Shown one piece after another: positions 40,843-51,077 of a stretch of 64,000 nucleotides of DNA (positions are counted from its first letter, which is position 1; every line of letters begins with the position of its first letter). A program made the position numbers and the translations under genes. Source of the DNA: Chryseobacterium lacus (lineage in GTDB: Bacteria > Bacteroidota > Bacteroidia > Flavobacteriales > Weeksellaceae); assembly GCF_003336205.1 (NCBI RefSeq), contig NZ_QPIE01000005.1:62001-126000 (forward strand), given 5' to 3'. The notes below the pieces were generated by a model. The model did no database searches. It was not told where the DNA came from and was given only the letters and a program-made list of their open reading frames with translations.

Positions 40843-41457
40843 ATGTATCAAAAACTAATCGAAGTCATTAACAACAAAATAGACGTTCACCGCATCAGTG
40901 AAGAACGTAAAACCATAGTACAGCCGTTGATAGATTTTATACAACAAAAAGTAAATAGCCAACAGGATATCATTATCAATTTCATCTGTACCCATAATTC
41001 TCGAAGAAGCCATTTATCCCAGGTTTGGGCACAGGTAGCATCAGCACATTTTAATATTCCAAACGTGTATTGTTATTCAGGGGGAACAGAAGAGACAGCA
41101 CTATTCCCGAAAGTTGCAGAAACATTGACAGAACAGGGATTTACTATTTTCAAAATTGCAGATACCCACAACCCTGTATATGCCATAAAGTACAGCGATA
41201 ATGCTTTGCCTATCATCGGATTTTCAAAAAAATATGATAGTCTTTTCAATCCTGTATCAGCCTTCGCAGCCATTATGACCTGTTCGCAAGCAGACGGTGG
41301 ATGTCCGTTTATAGGAGGAGCAGAACAAAGAATACCTATCACATTTGAAGACCCGAAAATTTCTGACGGTACAACAGAACAGACCAAAGTTTATGCAGAA
41401 AGAAGTTTGCAGATAGCTGCCGAAATGTTCTATGTTTTTTCAATGATTAAAAAGTAA
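40843..41457 (+). CDS. arsC: Low-molecular-weight phosphatase-type arsenate reductase
   Basis: 204 residues from the ATG at 40843, 17 bp after the preceding stop; a longer reading would overlap DUF6428. The active-site loop is CTHNSRRS (C49-x5-R55-S56), the C-x5-R-S loop of LMW protein-tyrosine phosphatases and arsenate reductases. MTCSQADGGCPFIGG adds further Cys that could resolve a disulfide, and RIPITFEDPKISDGT has the late aspartate. Reduces arsenate to arsenite for export by the ACR3 pump coded next. The long form (about 200 residues) is typical of Bacteroidota ars operons. Confidence 0.87.
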   Translation: MYQKLIEVINNKIDVHRISEERKTIVQPLIDFIQQKVNSQQDIIINFICTHNSRRSHLSQVWAQVASAHFNIPNVYCYSGGTEETALFPKVAETLTEQGFTIFKIADTHNPVYAIKYSDNALPIIGFSKKYDSLFNPVSAFAAIMTCSQADGGCPFIGGAEQRIPITFEDPKISDGTTEQTKVYAERSLQIAAEMFYVFSMIKK

Positions 41458-41460
41458 CAG

Positions 41461-42492
41461 ATGCAAGCAAAACTAAAATTTCTTGACAGATATCTAACCT
41501 TATGGATATTCCTTGCAATGGCGTTTGGTGTGGGGTTGGGGTATTTCTTTCCTAATATTTCAAATATTACAAATTCTCTTTCTGTTGGCACAACCAATAT
41601 TCCCTTAGCTATCGGATTGATATTGATGATGTATCCGCCTTTGGCGAAAGTGGATTACACCTTATTGCCTAAAGCTTTAAAGGACGGAAAAGTAATAGCT
41701 ATTTCCCTTTTGCTGAACTGGGTTATCGGTACCGTTTTGATGTTTGGATTAGCCGTTTTATTCTTACGCAACGAGCCCGAATATATGTCGGGATTAATTT
41801 TAATCGGTTTGGCACGGTGCATCGCAATGGTTATTGTGTGGAGCGATCTGGCAAAAGCAAACAGAGAATATACCGCATTATTGGTCGCTCTAAACAGCAT
41901 TTTTCAGATTTTGACTTATAGTTTTTTCGTTTGGCTGTTCATCAACATATTGCCCAATACATTAGGTTTAGCCAATTTCAGTGTCAGCGTTTCCATGAAA
42001 GACGTTACACAAAGTGTTTTGATTTATTTGGGCATTCCTTTTTTTGCTGGTTTCGTAAGCCGTTATTATCTCGTAAAATCGAAAGGTATTGAATGGTATA
42101 ATAGGAAGTTTGTTCCAAAAATATCGCCTATTACATTGTATGCTTTACTATTTACCATCGTGCTGATGTTCAGTTTAAAAGGCGACAAAATACTGGAATT
42201 GCCTTTGGATGTTTTAAAAATAGCGATACCCTTAATCATTTATTTTGTAGTGATGTTTTTCCTGAGTTTTTTCATCAGTAAATTTCTAAAAGTCCCTTAC
42301 GACAAGAACGCATCTATTGCATTTACAGCTACTGGTAACAACTTTGAATTGGCCATTGCAGTGGCTATCGCAGTTTTCGGGATTCACTCGCCTCAGGCAT
42401 TTGTGGGTGTCATCGGCCCTTTGGTAGAAGTTCCTGTTTTAATTTTACTGGTTCGGGCAAGCCTGTTTTTAAAACGAAAATATTACAAATAA
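41461..42492 (+). CDS. acr3: ACR3-type arsenite efflux permease
   Basis: A 343-residue protein with ten membrane helices starting at residues 12-28 ([17 protein letters not shown]). The ACR3 signatures are present: [16 protein letters not shown], containing the conserved cysteine for As(III), and [20 protein letters not shown] and [13 protein letters not shown]. It uses the proton gradient to export As(III). It starts 3 bp after arsC. Its stop TAA overlaps an ATG (TAATG) that opens a relic of another arsC. Confidence 0.93.
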   Translation: MQAKLKFLDRYLTLWIFLAMAFGVGLGYFFPNISNITNSLSVGTTNIPLAIGLILMMYPPLAKVDYTLLPKALKDGKVIAISLLLNWVIGTVLMFGLAVLFLRNEPEYMSGLILIGLARCIAMVIVWSDLAKANREYTALLVALNSIFQILTYSFFVWLFINILPNTLGLANFSVSVSMKDVTQSVLIYLGIPFFAGFVSRYYLVKSKGIEWYNRKFVPKISPITLYALLFTIVLMFSLKGDKILELPLDVLKIAIPLIIYFVVMFFLSFFISKFLKVPYDKNASIAFTATGNNFELAIAVAIAVFGIHSPQAFVGVIGPLVEVPVLILLVRASLFLKRKYYK

Positions 42493-42545
42493 TGACAACG
42501 AAAATTTTAGTGCTCTGCACAGGAGTCTGTTGCAGACGTAGATAG
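42492..42545 (+). pseudogene. 5' relic of a second LMW-type arsC
   Basis: The overlapping ATG after acr3 opens a frame [17 protein letters not shown] followed by TAG at 42543. The beginning [11 protein letters not shown] fits the start of low-molecular-weight arsenate reductases (LVLCTGNSCRSQ); homology then breaks in the active-site loop, where VCCRRR replaces NSCRSQ. The rest of the gene is missing and repeat B begins 100 bp later. A functional enzyme is not possible. Confidence 0.65.
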
Positions 42546-42646
42546 GTAAGGGTTATTTACACCAAAGATTCGCCGTGCTTGGTTGATTCAATATGTTTAC
42601 AAGTATTTGTCAATTCTTTTAAAAATAATTTCGTGGTTTTTAATAA
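42546..42646 (+). other. Intergenic stretch after the arsC relic
   Basis: No credible frame, terminator or promoter is visible between the arsC relic and the repeat copy B. It may include eroded remains of the lost arsC, but no protein match can be read. Confidence 0.5.
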
Positions 42647-42748
42647 GATTGCTCATGTATTTAATCGATTGGTAATCAAATAAATATACGGTTTTTTAAC
42701 CAAATGAACAGTCTTTTTTTATCTAATTCTCAAATGCGCAATAGGTTA
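42647..42748 (+). repeat. 104-bp intergenic repeat, copy B
   Basis: Related to 30599-30702 along its whole length with a one- or two-base gap. Shared blocks are TTTAAT, TTGGTAATCAA, TAAATATACGG, CAAATG-type and AAATGC. A GGTT-TTTT-AACC hairpin replaces the GGAT-TTTT-ATCC of copy A. It sits between the ars operon and the orphan ketoisomerase. Confidence 0.8.
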
Positions 42749-42879
42749 ATCATTTAAACATTTAACCGATTAAAACAATTAATCATTTAAACAATTAACA
42801 TTTTCCTTATTTTAGCCGTTTAATCGAGGGTTCAGCGAATTATAAAACTGAACGATTTGCGAATCGAAAAAACACAATA
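42749..42879 (+). other. AT-rich leader with short direct repeats
   Basis: TTAATCATTTAAACA occurs at about 42746 and again at about 42779. A weak -7-like TATTTTAG is at 42809-42816. The stretch leads to the ATG at 42880; the repeats may bind a regulator or be chance AT-rich sequence. Confidence 0.4.
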
Positions 42880-43341
42880 ATGAAACCGGAACTCATAGAG
42901 GGAAGCATTCATAAAGATGCCCGAGGGAGCATCGCGTACAATAATATCTTTAGTGAATGTCTGACAGATCAGGGAATTAAAAAGGTATTTACCCTGCGGA
43001 ATACTGATACCGTGTCCGTAAGGGCATGGCAGGGCCATGCAGTGGAACAGCGCTGGTTTTCTGCATTGACTGGAAAGTTTAAAGTCCTCCTCATAGAAAT
43101 TGACGATTGGGAAAACCCTTCTCCGGACTTGCCTCAGTTAGAGTATGTTCTGACCGCAGATCAGATGGACATATTACATATTCCTGCAGGGTATGCAAGT
43201 TCCATTCAGGCACTTGACGAATGCTCAGTCCTGCTGGTTATGGCGGATTACGCACAGGGAGAATTGCAGGATGAGTACCGCTTCCCGCCGGAGTACTTTA
43301 AAGAAAAACAGAATGAAGTTTCAAAGCAAATTTGCAAATAA
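42880..43341 (+). CDS. WxcM/FdtA-like sugar 3,4-ketoisomerase or epimerase
   Basis: A 153-residue cupin protein. IHKDARGSIAYNN, SVRAWQGHAVEQRWFSALTGKFKV, IPAGYASSIQALDECSVLLVM and DEYRFPPEYF are typical of the RmlC-like cupins acting on dTDP-4-keto sugars (FdtA, QdtA, WxcM and dTDP-rhamnose epimerase relatives). The conserved HxxxQRWF and the pocket histidines are present. Usually such genes sit in O-antigen or capsule clusters; here it is an orphan between the ars operon and the DUF4268 gene. Which sugar it acts on is unknown. Confidence 0.82.
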   Translation: MKPELIEGSIHKDARGSIAYNNIFSECLTDQGIKKVFTLRNTDTVSVRAWQGHAVEQRWFSALTGKFKVLLIEIDDWENPSPDLPQLEYVLTADQMDILHIPAGYASSIQALDECSVLLVMADYAQGELQDEYRFPPEYFKEKQNEVSKQICK

Positions 43342-43458
43342 GCAAAGCAACACAATCATCTGTGGAATCTGTGCGCAAAACAATCCCTCAGCTTGCAACA
43401 CCCTTCGAGGGTGAGAAAAATTGATGAGTTTATAAAACCTGAATTAGCGCCATTAGAC

Positions 43459-43887
43459 TCACACATCCTTTATGAAATCCTCATACTCCAGATAGAAGCG
43501 TTCGAAGCCGTCCATTTTTTCGATAAAGAATTCAAAGATGTCCCGCCAGGAAGTTTTGTTGAAGATGGAAACTCCGGTTTTTTCGGCCCAGATTCGGCTG
43601 ATCACTTTGCCGTTATCTAACGTATAAAATTCGTCTTTCTGGAATTGGCCGATATATTCCTCAAGAATCTTTTCCAAGGACCATATTTTTTCATAATACG
43701 CATTCCGGAACAGTTCATCTTTCATTTCAATATCCAATGAAACTTCTGCTTTCTTATTATCTGCGCTGAATTTGAATGAAAAATCCTTGATTTTGGTATC
43801 ATACAGAATCCATTTCCTCGGAAAACTTTTTCCAAAAGCAGTCCAGAATTCTTTTTTCAGTTGGGCGGCTTCTTCTTTGCTAAACAT
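43459..43887 (-). CDS. DUF4268 family protein
   Basis: A 142-residue cytosolic protein. The family features are KKEFWTAFGKSFPRKWILYDT near the N terminus, EVSLDIEMKDELFRNAYYEK and a long helical C-terminal (FFIEKMDGFERFYLEYEDFI). DUF4268 domains occur alone or with restriction-type nuclease folds; the function is unknown. lipB lies 10 bp upstream on the same strand, so the genes share a transcript, with no obvious functional link. Confidence 0.85.
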   Translation of the reverse strand: MFSKEEAAQLKKEFWTAFGKSFPRKWILYDTKIKDFSFKFSADNKKAEVSLDIEMKDELFRNAYYEKIWSLEKILEEYIGQFQKDEFYTLDNGKVISRIWAEKTGVSIFNKTSWRDIFEFFIEKMDGFERFYLEYEDFIKDV

Positions 43888-43897
43888 GAATGAAGGC

Positions 43898-44632
43898 TTA
43901 CTTGTTCAGAATTTCAAAGCGGGCTCCAAACACATCAATGAAATGCTTTTTGATTTTCTCTTTAACTTCAGCAGTTTCTTCTTCAGTAAAATTCCGTTCC
44001 AGTTCGCGAGCGAGGGAAGTGACCGCTTTGTCTTTGATACCGCAAGGAATGATGTATTCAAAATACCTCAAATCGGTATTCACGTTCAGCGCAAATCCGT
44101 GCATCGTCACCCATTTGGAAGTTTTCACACCCAGAGCACATATTTTTCTGGCATAAGGCCGTCCTACATCCAGCCAAACGCCGGTTTCGCCTTCACTTCG
44201 TTCGCCTTTCAGACCGTATTCTTCAATCACGCGGATGATGACTTCTTCCAGATTTCTCATGTAGAGGTGGATGTCCGATTTAAAATTATCCAGATCGACA
44301 ATAGGGTAGCCTACAATTTGTCCGAAACCATGATAAGTAATATCGCCGCCACGGTTGGTTTTCACGAAAGTAGCGTTGATTTCCTTTAATTTATGTTCGT
44401 TGGCGAGCATATTGTGTTCATCCCCAGATTTCCCTAAAGTATAAACATGAGGGTGTTCTACAAAAAGAAAATAATTGGGAGTTTCTTCGATATTTCCATC
44501 AGTGCGGTCACGGTTTGTGGTTTTCAGATCGATGATGGATTTCATCAGCTGTTCCTGCTTCGCAAAGGCGTCCATATAATCGGTAATTCCAAGATCCTGA
44601 AATTGTATCGTTTTATTTTGGGTAATGGTCAT
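43898..44632 (-). CDS. lipB: Octanoyltransferase (lipoate biosynthesis)
   Basis: 244 residues from the ATG at 44632 (MTITQNKTIQFQDLG); the longer GTG/TTG-type reading from 44653 would lie in the -7 promoter box. The catalytic pair is visible: Lys in KICALGVKTS and Cys in IIPCGIKDKAVTSL; RGGDITYHGFGQIVGYPI is a variant of the family GGDVTYHGPGQ motif with Phe for the usual Pro. It transfers octanoate from ACP to lipoyl domains, including those of the glycine cleavage and 2-oxoacid dehydrogenase complexes. Confidence 0.93.
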   Translation of the reverse strand: MTITQNKTIQFQDLGITDYMDAFAKQEQLMKSIIDLKTTNRDRTDGNIEETPNYFLFVEHPHVYTLGKSGDEHNMLANEHKLKEINATFVKTNRGGDITYHGFGQIVGYPIVDLDNFKSDIHLYMRNLEEVIIRVIEEYGLKGERSEGETGVWLDVGRPYARKICALGVKTSKWVTMHGFALNVNTDLRYFEYIIPCGIKDKAVTSLARELERNFTEEETAEVKEKIKKHFIDVFGARFEILNK

Positions 44633-44650
44633 GAGAATGATTTTGACGGA

Positions 44651-44658
44651 CAAAGGTA
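44651..44658 (-). promoter_or_regulatory. -7 promoter element of lipB
   Basis: Read leftward, TACCTTTG is a full match, 18 bp before the lipB ATG at 44632. Confidence 0.5.
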
Positions 44659-44707
44659 CAAAATAATGTTCTTATGCAGAGAATAACAATTGTGTAAGTA
44701 GCAGTTT

Positions 44708-45271
44708 TTATTTCAGAAAATTGCTCAGAATTGTTTTCCCAAAAGGTGTGAGAATGCTTTCCGGGTGAAACTGTACACCGTGAACAGGATATTTTTTGTG
44801 TTGCAGAGACATGATTCTGCCTTCAGGATCCAGTGAAGTAATTTCTAGTTCATCAGGAAAATTTTCTGTCGTTACGGCCCAACTGTGATATCTTCCGACG
44901 TCAAAAGAGTCGGGAAGGTTTTTCAGCAACCTACATTCTTTTATTCGAATTGCTTTTGTAGCTACGCCGTGAAAAGGCTGTTTCAGGTTGATCAGGCTTC
45001 CGCCAAAAACTTCGGCAATAGCCTGCATTCCGAGACAAACTCCCAAAATTGGTTTTTTGTGATGAAATTCTTGAATCACATCAAGAAGATTTCCCGCTTC
45101 AGAAGGAACTCCCGGTCCTGGTGAAAGGATGATTTTGTCGAATTCCTCTATTTCTTTCAGGCCGATTTCATTATTTTTAGCGACAAAAATAGGGTGGCCC
45201 ACAATCTGTTCTGTCATCTGAACCAAATTGTAGGTAAAACTGTCGTAGTTGTCTAAAACAAGAATTTTCAT
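44708..45271 (-). CDS. pabA: Glutamine amidotransferase, anthranilate/aminodeoxychorismate synthase component II
   Basis: 187 residues from the ATG at 45271 (MKILVLDNYDSFTYNLVQ, the standard TrpG/PabA opening). The glutaminase triad is complete: Cys in ILGVCLGMQAIAEVFGG, His and Glu in YPVHGVQFHPESILTPFG. DSPGPGVPSEAG-type LSPGPGVPSEAGN is the oxyanion loop. It hydrolyses glutamine for tryptophan or folate precursor synthesis. The synthase component I is not nearby, so it may serve both pathways as an amphibolic subunit; TrpG is equally possible. Confidence 0.88.
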   Translation of the reverse strand: MKILVLDNYDSFTYNLVQMTEQIVGHPIFVAKNNEIGLKEIEEFDKIILSPGPGVPSEAGNLLDVIQEFHHKKPILGVCLGMQAIAEVFGGSLINLKQPFHGVATKAIRIKECRLLKNLPDSFDVGRYHSWAVTTENFPDELEITSLDPEGRIMSLQHKKYPVHGVQFHPESILTPFGKTILSNFLK

Positions 45272-45345
45272 AACCATTCCTGCAGCGAAAGTAAGAAACT
45301 TTTTGCAGGATCAAAACGCAGGATTTTAAACTCATCAGAAATCCG

Positions 45346-45353
45346 TAAATTTG
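45346..45353 (+). promoter_or_regulatory. -7 promoter element of lysS
   Basis: TAAATTTG, full match, 21 bp before the ATG at 45375. Confidence 0.5.
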
Positions 45354-45374
45354 CCACCTTTAAAGCTATACAAA

Positions 45375-47081
45375 ATGTCGTTATCTGAACAGGAGATCAT
45401 CCGCCGCGAAAAATTACAAAAACTGACAGCCATGGGAATTGATGCATTTCCGGCTGCTGAATACACCATTTCCGATACCACCAAAACCATCAAAGAAAGT
45501 TTTGAGGAGAATAAAAAGGTGAAAATTGCCGGCCGTCTGATGTCGAGAAGAATTCAGGGAAAGGCGAGTTTCGCAGAACTTCAGGATTCCGAAGGGAGGA
45601 TTCAGGTTTATTTTAACCGCGATGAAATATGCCCGGGAGACAATAAAGAGCTTTATAATGAAGTCTACAAACACCTTTTGGATATAGGTGATATTATAGG
45701 AATTGAAGGTGAACTGTTTAAAACTCAGGTCGGAGAAATGACGGTGATGGTGAAAAATTTCACCCTTCTTACCAAAGCATTAAGACCTTTACCACAGGCG
45801 AAAACCGATGAAAATGGTGTAGTTCATGATGCTTTCAACGATCCTGAACTGCGATACAGACAGCGTTATGTGGATTTAACGGTAAATCCGCATGTGAAAG
45901 AAGTTTTTGTGAAAAGAACAAAAATGTTCAATGCCATGCGAACTTTTTTTAATGATGCCGGATACTTTGAAGTAGAAACGCCTGTTCTGCAACCGATTCC
46001 CGGTGGTGCTGCAGCGCGGCCGTTTATTACGCATCACAATGCGCTCGATATTCCTTTGTATCTAAGAATTGCCAACGAACTGTATTTGAAAAGATTGATT
46101 GTAGGTGGTTTTGACGGGGTTTATGAATTCTCAAAAAACTTCAGAAATGAAGGAATGGACCGCACTCATAATCCGGAATTTACGGCAATGGAAATTTATG
46201 TTGCCTATAAAGATTACCACTGGATGATGGATTTCACAGAAAAACTGCTGGAATTTACCGCTAAAGAAGTTAATGGAACTACAGAATCACAGTTCGGGGA
46301 ACACACTATTAACTGGAAAGCACCGTATCCGCGGATTTCCATGACAGAAGCCATTCAGAAATTTACAGGTTTCGATATCACCGGAAAAACCGAGCAGGAA
46401 TTATTCGATTTTGCAAAATCTATCGGTATTGAGGTAGACGAAACGATGGGGAAAGGCAAACTGATTGATGAAATTTTCGGTGAAAAATGCGAGGGCAATT
46501 TTATACAGCCTACTTTCATTACCGATTATCCGATAGAAATGTCGCCGCTCACTAAAAAACACCGCAGCAAAGAAGGCCTGACAGAACGTTTTGAGCTGAT
46601 GGTATGCGGAAAAGAAATTGCCAATGCGTACTCCGAGTTGAATGATCCTATAGATCAGCGCGAACGTTTTGAAGAACAAATGAAACTTTCCGAAAAAGGA
46701 GATGATGAAGCCATGTTCATTGATCACGATTTTCTTCGCGCTTTGGAATACGGAATGCCGCCGACTTCAGGTTTGGGAATCGGGATGGACAGGCTCATTA
46801 TGTTTCTTACCAATAATGCGAGCATTCAGGAAGTGCTGTTCTTCCCGCAAATGAAGCCGGAAAAAAACACGTCGCAAATTGAACTTGGCGAAGATGAAAA
46901 AGTGATTGTCGAAATTCTGAACTCCCAGTCGGAGCCTATGTCACTATCAGAAGTGAAGGAAAGAAGCCAGCTTTCTGGGAAGAAATGGGATAAAGCTTCC
47001 AAAAATTTATCCAAACACAATCTGATGAAAGTGGAGAAAAAAGATGGAGATTTGTTAATGATGTTGATATCAAATAATTAA
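45375..47081 (+). CDS. lysS: Lysyl-tRNA synthetase (class II) with C-terminal extension
   Basis: 568 residues from the ATG at 45375 (MSLSEQEIIRREKLQKL); a start at 45351 is inside the -7 box. The anticodon-binding OB-fold is about residues 55-135 (VKIAGRLMSRRIQGKASFAE). Class II motif 2 is FRNEGMDRTHNPEFTAMEIY and motif 3 is GLGIGMDRLIMF. The catalytic domain would end near residue 490 in most bacteria; here roughly 75 residues follow (DEKVIVEILNSQSEPMSLSE, SGKKWDKASKNLSKHNLMKV), which look like a winged-helix extension. Monocistronic with a strong terminator. Confidence 0.94.
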   Translation: MSLSEQEIIRREKLQKLTAMGIDAFPAAEYTISDTTKTIKESFEENKKVKIAGRLMSRRIQGKASFAELQDSEGRIQVYFNRDEICPGDNKELYNEVYKHLLDIGDIIGIEGELFKTQVGEMTVMVKNFTLLTKALRPLPQAKTDENGVVHDAFNDPELRYRQRYVDLTVNPHVKEVFVKRTKMFNAMRTFFNDAGYFEVETPVLQPIPGGAAARPFITHHNALDIPLYLRIANELYLKRLIVGGFDGVYEFSKNFRNEGMDRTHNPEFTAMEIYVAYKDYHWMMDFTEKLLEFTAKEVNGTTESQFGEHTINWKAPYPRISMTEAIQKFTGFDITGKTEQELFDFAKSIGIEVDETMGKGKLIDEIFGEKCEGNFIQPTFITDYPIEMSPLTKKHRSKEGLTERFELMVCGKEIANAYSELNDPIDQRERFEEQMKLSEKGDDEAMFIDHDFLRALEYGMPPTSGLGIGMDRLIMFLTNNASIQEVLFFPQMKPEKNTSQIELGEDEKVIVEILNSQSEPMSLSEVKERSQLSGKKWDKASKNLSKHNLMKVEKKDGDLLMMLISNN

Positions 47082-47084
47082 GAT

Positions 47085-47114
47085 AAAAAAGTTCCTGATT
47101 CGGGAACTTTTTTT
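47085..47114 (+). terminator. Rho-independent terminator after lysS
   Basis: AAAAGTTCC pairs with GGGAACTTT around TGATTC, followed by seven T. Confidence 0.88.
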
Positions 47115-47288
47115 ATATTCAGTTTTCATTATTTTTCATCATTTTCCTGTGTGATTTCGCTTTCATATCTCATTAATTTTTCCGATATTTGCTAGTCTTT
47201 TCATTAGCGGGATTTCACGCCTCAGACTTTAGATTTCAGACATTTTTTGAAATTTTTTTTAGTGTTGGGGGAGCTAAATCTCATTTAA

Positions 47289-49238
<1,950 letters not shown>

Positions 49239-49253
49239 GCTTCAACTCTAAAT

Positions 49254-49280
49254 AAAAGCCGTCAAAATGGACGGCTTTTT
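49254..49280 (+). terminator. Rho-independent terminator after gyrB
   Basis: AAAAGCCGTC pairs with GACGGCTTTT around AAAATG, followed by T residues. Confidence 0.85.
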
Positions 49281-49310
49281 GTATATTCAGCCAATTCAAA
49301 ATTGATAAAA

Positions 49311-50102
49311 ATGAAAAATCTCAGTCTTTTATTTCTGGCGTATCTTCTGATGTCCTGTAATCAGAAAAAGATGGACATCAATGAAACTTTGCAGGATACA
49401 GATACTATTCCGGTCGCAAAAATGATGTCCATGGATTCCCTGAGCGTAGGAGATACGTTGAAGATTTCCAATACTCTGACTGTTGAATACCGTCAAAAAG
49501 TTTTGGTATTCACCGGGATAGATAAAGTAGTGTTGGACAGTCTTTATATAGATGTTCTTCCGAAAAGTAAAACGTTGACATCTTATTCACGGGAAGAAGT
49601 GCAAGCTGCATTACACAACGATTTGCAGGAGTATATGAATGAGATGAAAAAAGAAAGCAAGTCCTATATGCCGGAATTCCCCCAAACCTGGGACCGACAT
49701 TCCATCATGGAAATTTTTTCTGATCAAAATTACTACCTCACGCTTCGTTATACCGGATATGGATATACCGGCGGTGCTCACGGTTATGCCTACGAAATTT
49801 ATAAAACCGCAGATGTTAAGGAGCAGAAATATGTAGAGCTTTCAGATATTTTGAATCCTTCGCAGATAGACTGGAACACATTGCTTTTAAAGTATGCAGG
49901 AGAAAGAAAAGCTGAGTTTTTTGAACCCAATTCTGTTTCGTTCAACCGTAATTTTTATTTCAATTCAGATTCAATTACTTTCGTCTACGGACAGTACGAA
50001 ATTGCTCCTTATTCCTCAGGCATTATCCATATTACCATTCCTTTTAAAGAACTTTCAACTGCCTTGACGCCTGAATTTAAAAAGAGAATGCAGATTCCAT
50101 AA
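49311..50102 (+). CDS. DUF3298-type lipoprotein
   Basis: 263 residues from the ATG at 49311 (MKNLSLLFLAYLLMSC, lipobox LLMSC); a TTG three codons upstream adds nothing useful. After a linker the protein shows the DUF3298/RsiV-like fold: ALHNDLQEYMNEMKKESKSY, YLTLRYTGYGYTGGAHGYAY with the conserved GGAHG, YVELSDILNPSQID and ITFVYGQYEIAPYSSGIIHI. The RsiV relatives bind lysozyme; here the role is unknown. The lipid kinase gene starts 20 bp after the stop, so both may share a transcript. Confidence 0.82.
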   Translation: MKNLSLLFLAYLLMSCNQKKMDINETLQDTDTIPVAKMMSMDSLSVGDTLKISNTLTVEYRQKVLVFTGIDKVVLDSLYIDVLPKSKTLTSYSREEVQAALHNDLQEYMNEMKKESKSYMPEFPQTWDRHSIMEIFSDQNYYLTLRYTGYGYTGGAHGYAYEIYKTADVKEQKYVELSDILNPSQIDWNTLLLKYAGERKAEFFEPNSVSFNRNFYFNSDSITFVYGQYEIAPYSSGIIHITIPFKELSTALTPEFKKRMQIP

Positions 50103-50122
50103 GCAAGAAACTTTAGTTAAAT

Positions 50123-50974
50123 ATGCAGCACGTTGCTTTTATCATCAATCCACACTCGGCCAAAAAAAATTATCAGCCTTTCCTGAATGAACTTCAGGAG
50201 AAAATAGATCATCCTATCTATTATATTTCCGAATCTATTGAAGGAACCGATCGTTTTATTAAAGAACATTTCAATTCGATAGAAATTTTTGTGGCAGTAG
50301 GTGGTGACGGCACCATTTCTTCCGTTGCTCAACATCTTATTCATACCGATAAAAAGCTCGCAATTTATCCCGCAGGTTCGGGAAATGGCTTTGCCAATGA
50401 AACGAATTTCGGAAAAAACCTGGACCAGCTTTTGGAAAAGATTAAGAAGAATAAATTTCAGAAAATAGATACAGTGACGGTAAACGGGCGTTTATCCATT
50501 AATGTTTCAGGAGTGGGGTTTGACAGTAAAGTAGTGAAGGAATTTGAAAAAACAACGCGGGGTTTTTTAAATTATATTAAAGTCAGTCTTGCTGTCTTTT
50601 TTCGGTATCAACCGGTTCATTTATCATTTCCTGAAGAGCAGTTTAAGAAATATAATGGCCATTATCTGATGCTGAACGTCGCCAACACCCGTCAGTTTGG
50701 AAATCACGCTTACATTGCTCCAAACGCCGACAAAACTGATGGTCTAGCAGAAGCAGTTTTGGTGAAAAAGTTCCCATTTACATACGGGTTGCTGTTTGCG
50801 TACAGGATGTTTACAAAACGCCTGAAAGAAGACAGTTATGTTTCGATTGTTTCCACGTCGGGGATGAACGTGAACGCAGATACGGAAGACTGGCATTTGG
50901 ACGGGGAATATCATGCAATTCCTTCGCCGGTCAACATCAAAGTAGTGCCCGCGAGCCTGAAAGTAATCATTTAA
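50123..50974 (+). CDS. Diacylglycerol kinase-like lipid kinase (DagK/YegS type)
   Basis: A 283-residue cytosolic kinase. FINPHSAKKNY is the nucleotide-side loop, VAVGGDGTISSVAQ holds the GGDGT motif, and IYPAGSGNGFAN the following glycine loop; the C-terminal beta domain shows ISVSGVGFDSKVV-type INVSGVGFDSKVVKEFEK. The family phosphorylates diacylglycerol, sphingosine or other lipids. It is unrelated in fold to the membrane DgkA at 2579. It lies 20 bp after the DUF3298 lipoprotein gene and may be co-transcribed. Confidence 0.88.
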   Translation: MQHVAFIINPHSAKKNYQPFLNELQEKIDHPIYYISESIEGTDRFIKEHFNSIEIFVAVGGDGTISSVAQHLIHTDKKLAIYPAGSGNGFANETNFGKNLDQLLEKIKKNKFQKIDTVTVNGRLSINVSGVGFDSKVVKEFEKTTRGFLNYIKVSLAVFFRYQPVHLSFPEEQFKKYNGHYLMLNVANTRQFGNHAYIAPNADKTDGLAEAVLVKKFPFTYGLLFAYRMFTKRLKEDSYVSIVSTSGMNVNADTEDWHLDGEYHAIPSPVNIKVVPASLKVII

Positions 50975-51055
50975 GACATTATTAGTTAAAAAAAATACTG
51001 ATCAATTATTCTTTTTTTAGGAATAAAAACTGTGTCAGAAATAGGATTAAATCTT

Positions 51056-51063
51056 TAAATTTG
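51056..51063 (+). promoter_or_regulatory. -7 promoter element of the threonine dehydrogenase-like gene
   Basis: TAAATTTG, full match, 14 bp before the ATG at 51078, giving a very short leader. Confidence 0.5.
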
Positions 51064-51077
51064 TATAAAATCAAAAT

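Noticed and set aside
43399-43413. CACCCT-TCG-AGGGTG hairpin after the ketoisomerase gene
   Set aside because: The stem is perfect but no T-run follows on either strand, so it was not called a terminator.
43772-44389. 205-codon rightward open frame
   Set aside because: Antisense to lipB and the DUF4268 gene, whose motifs are intact.
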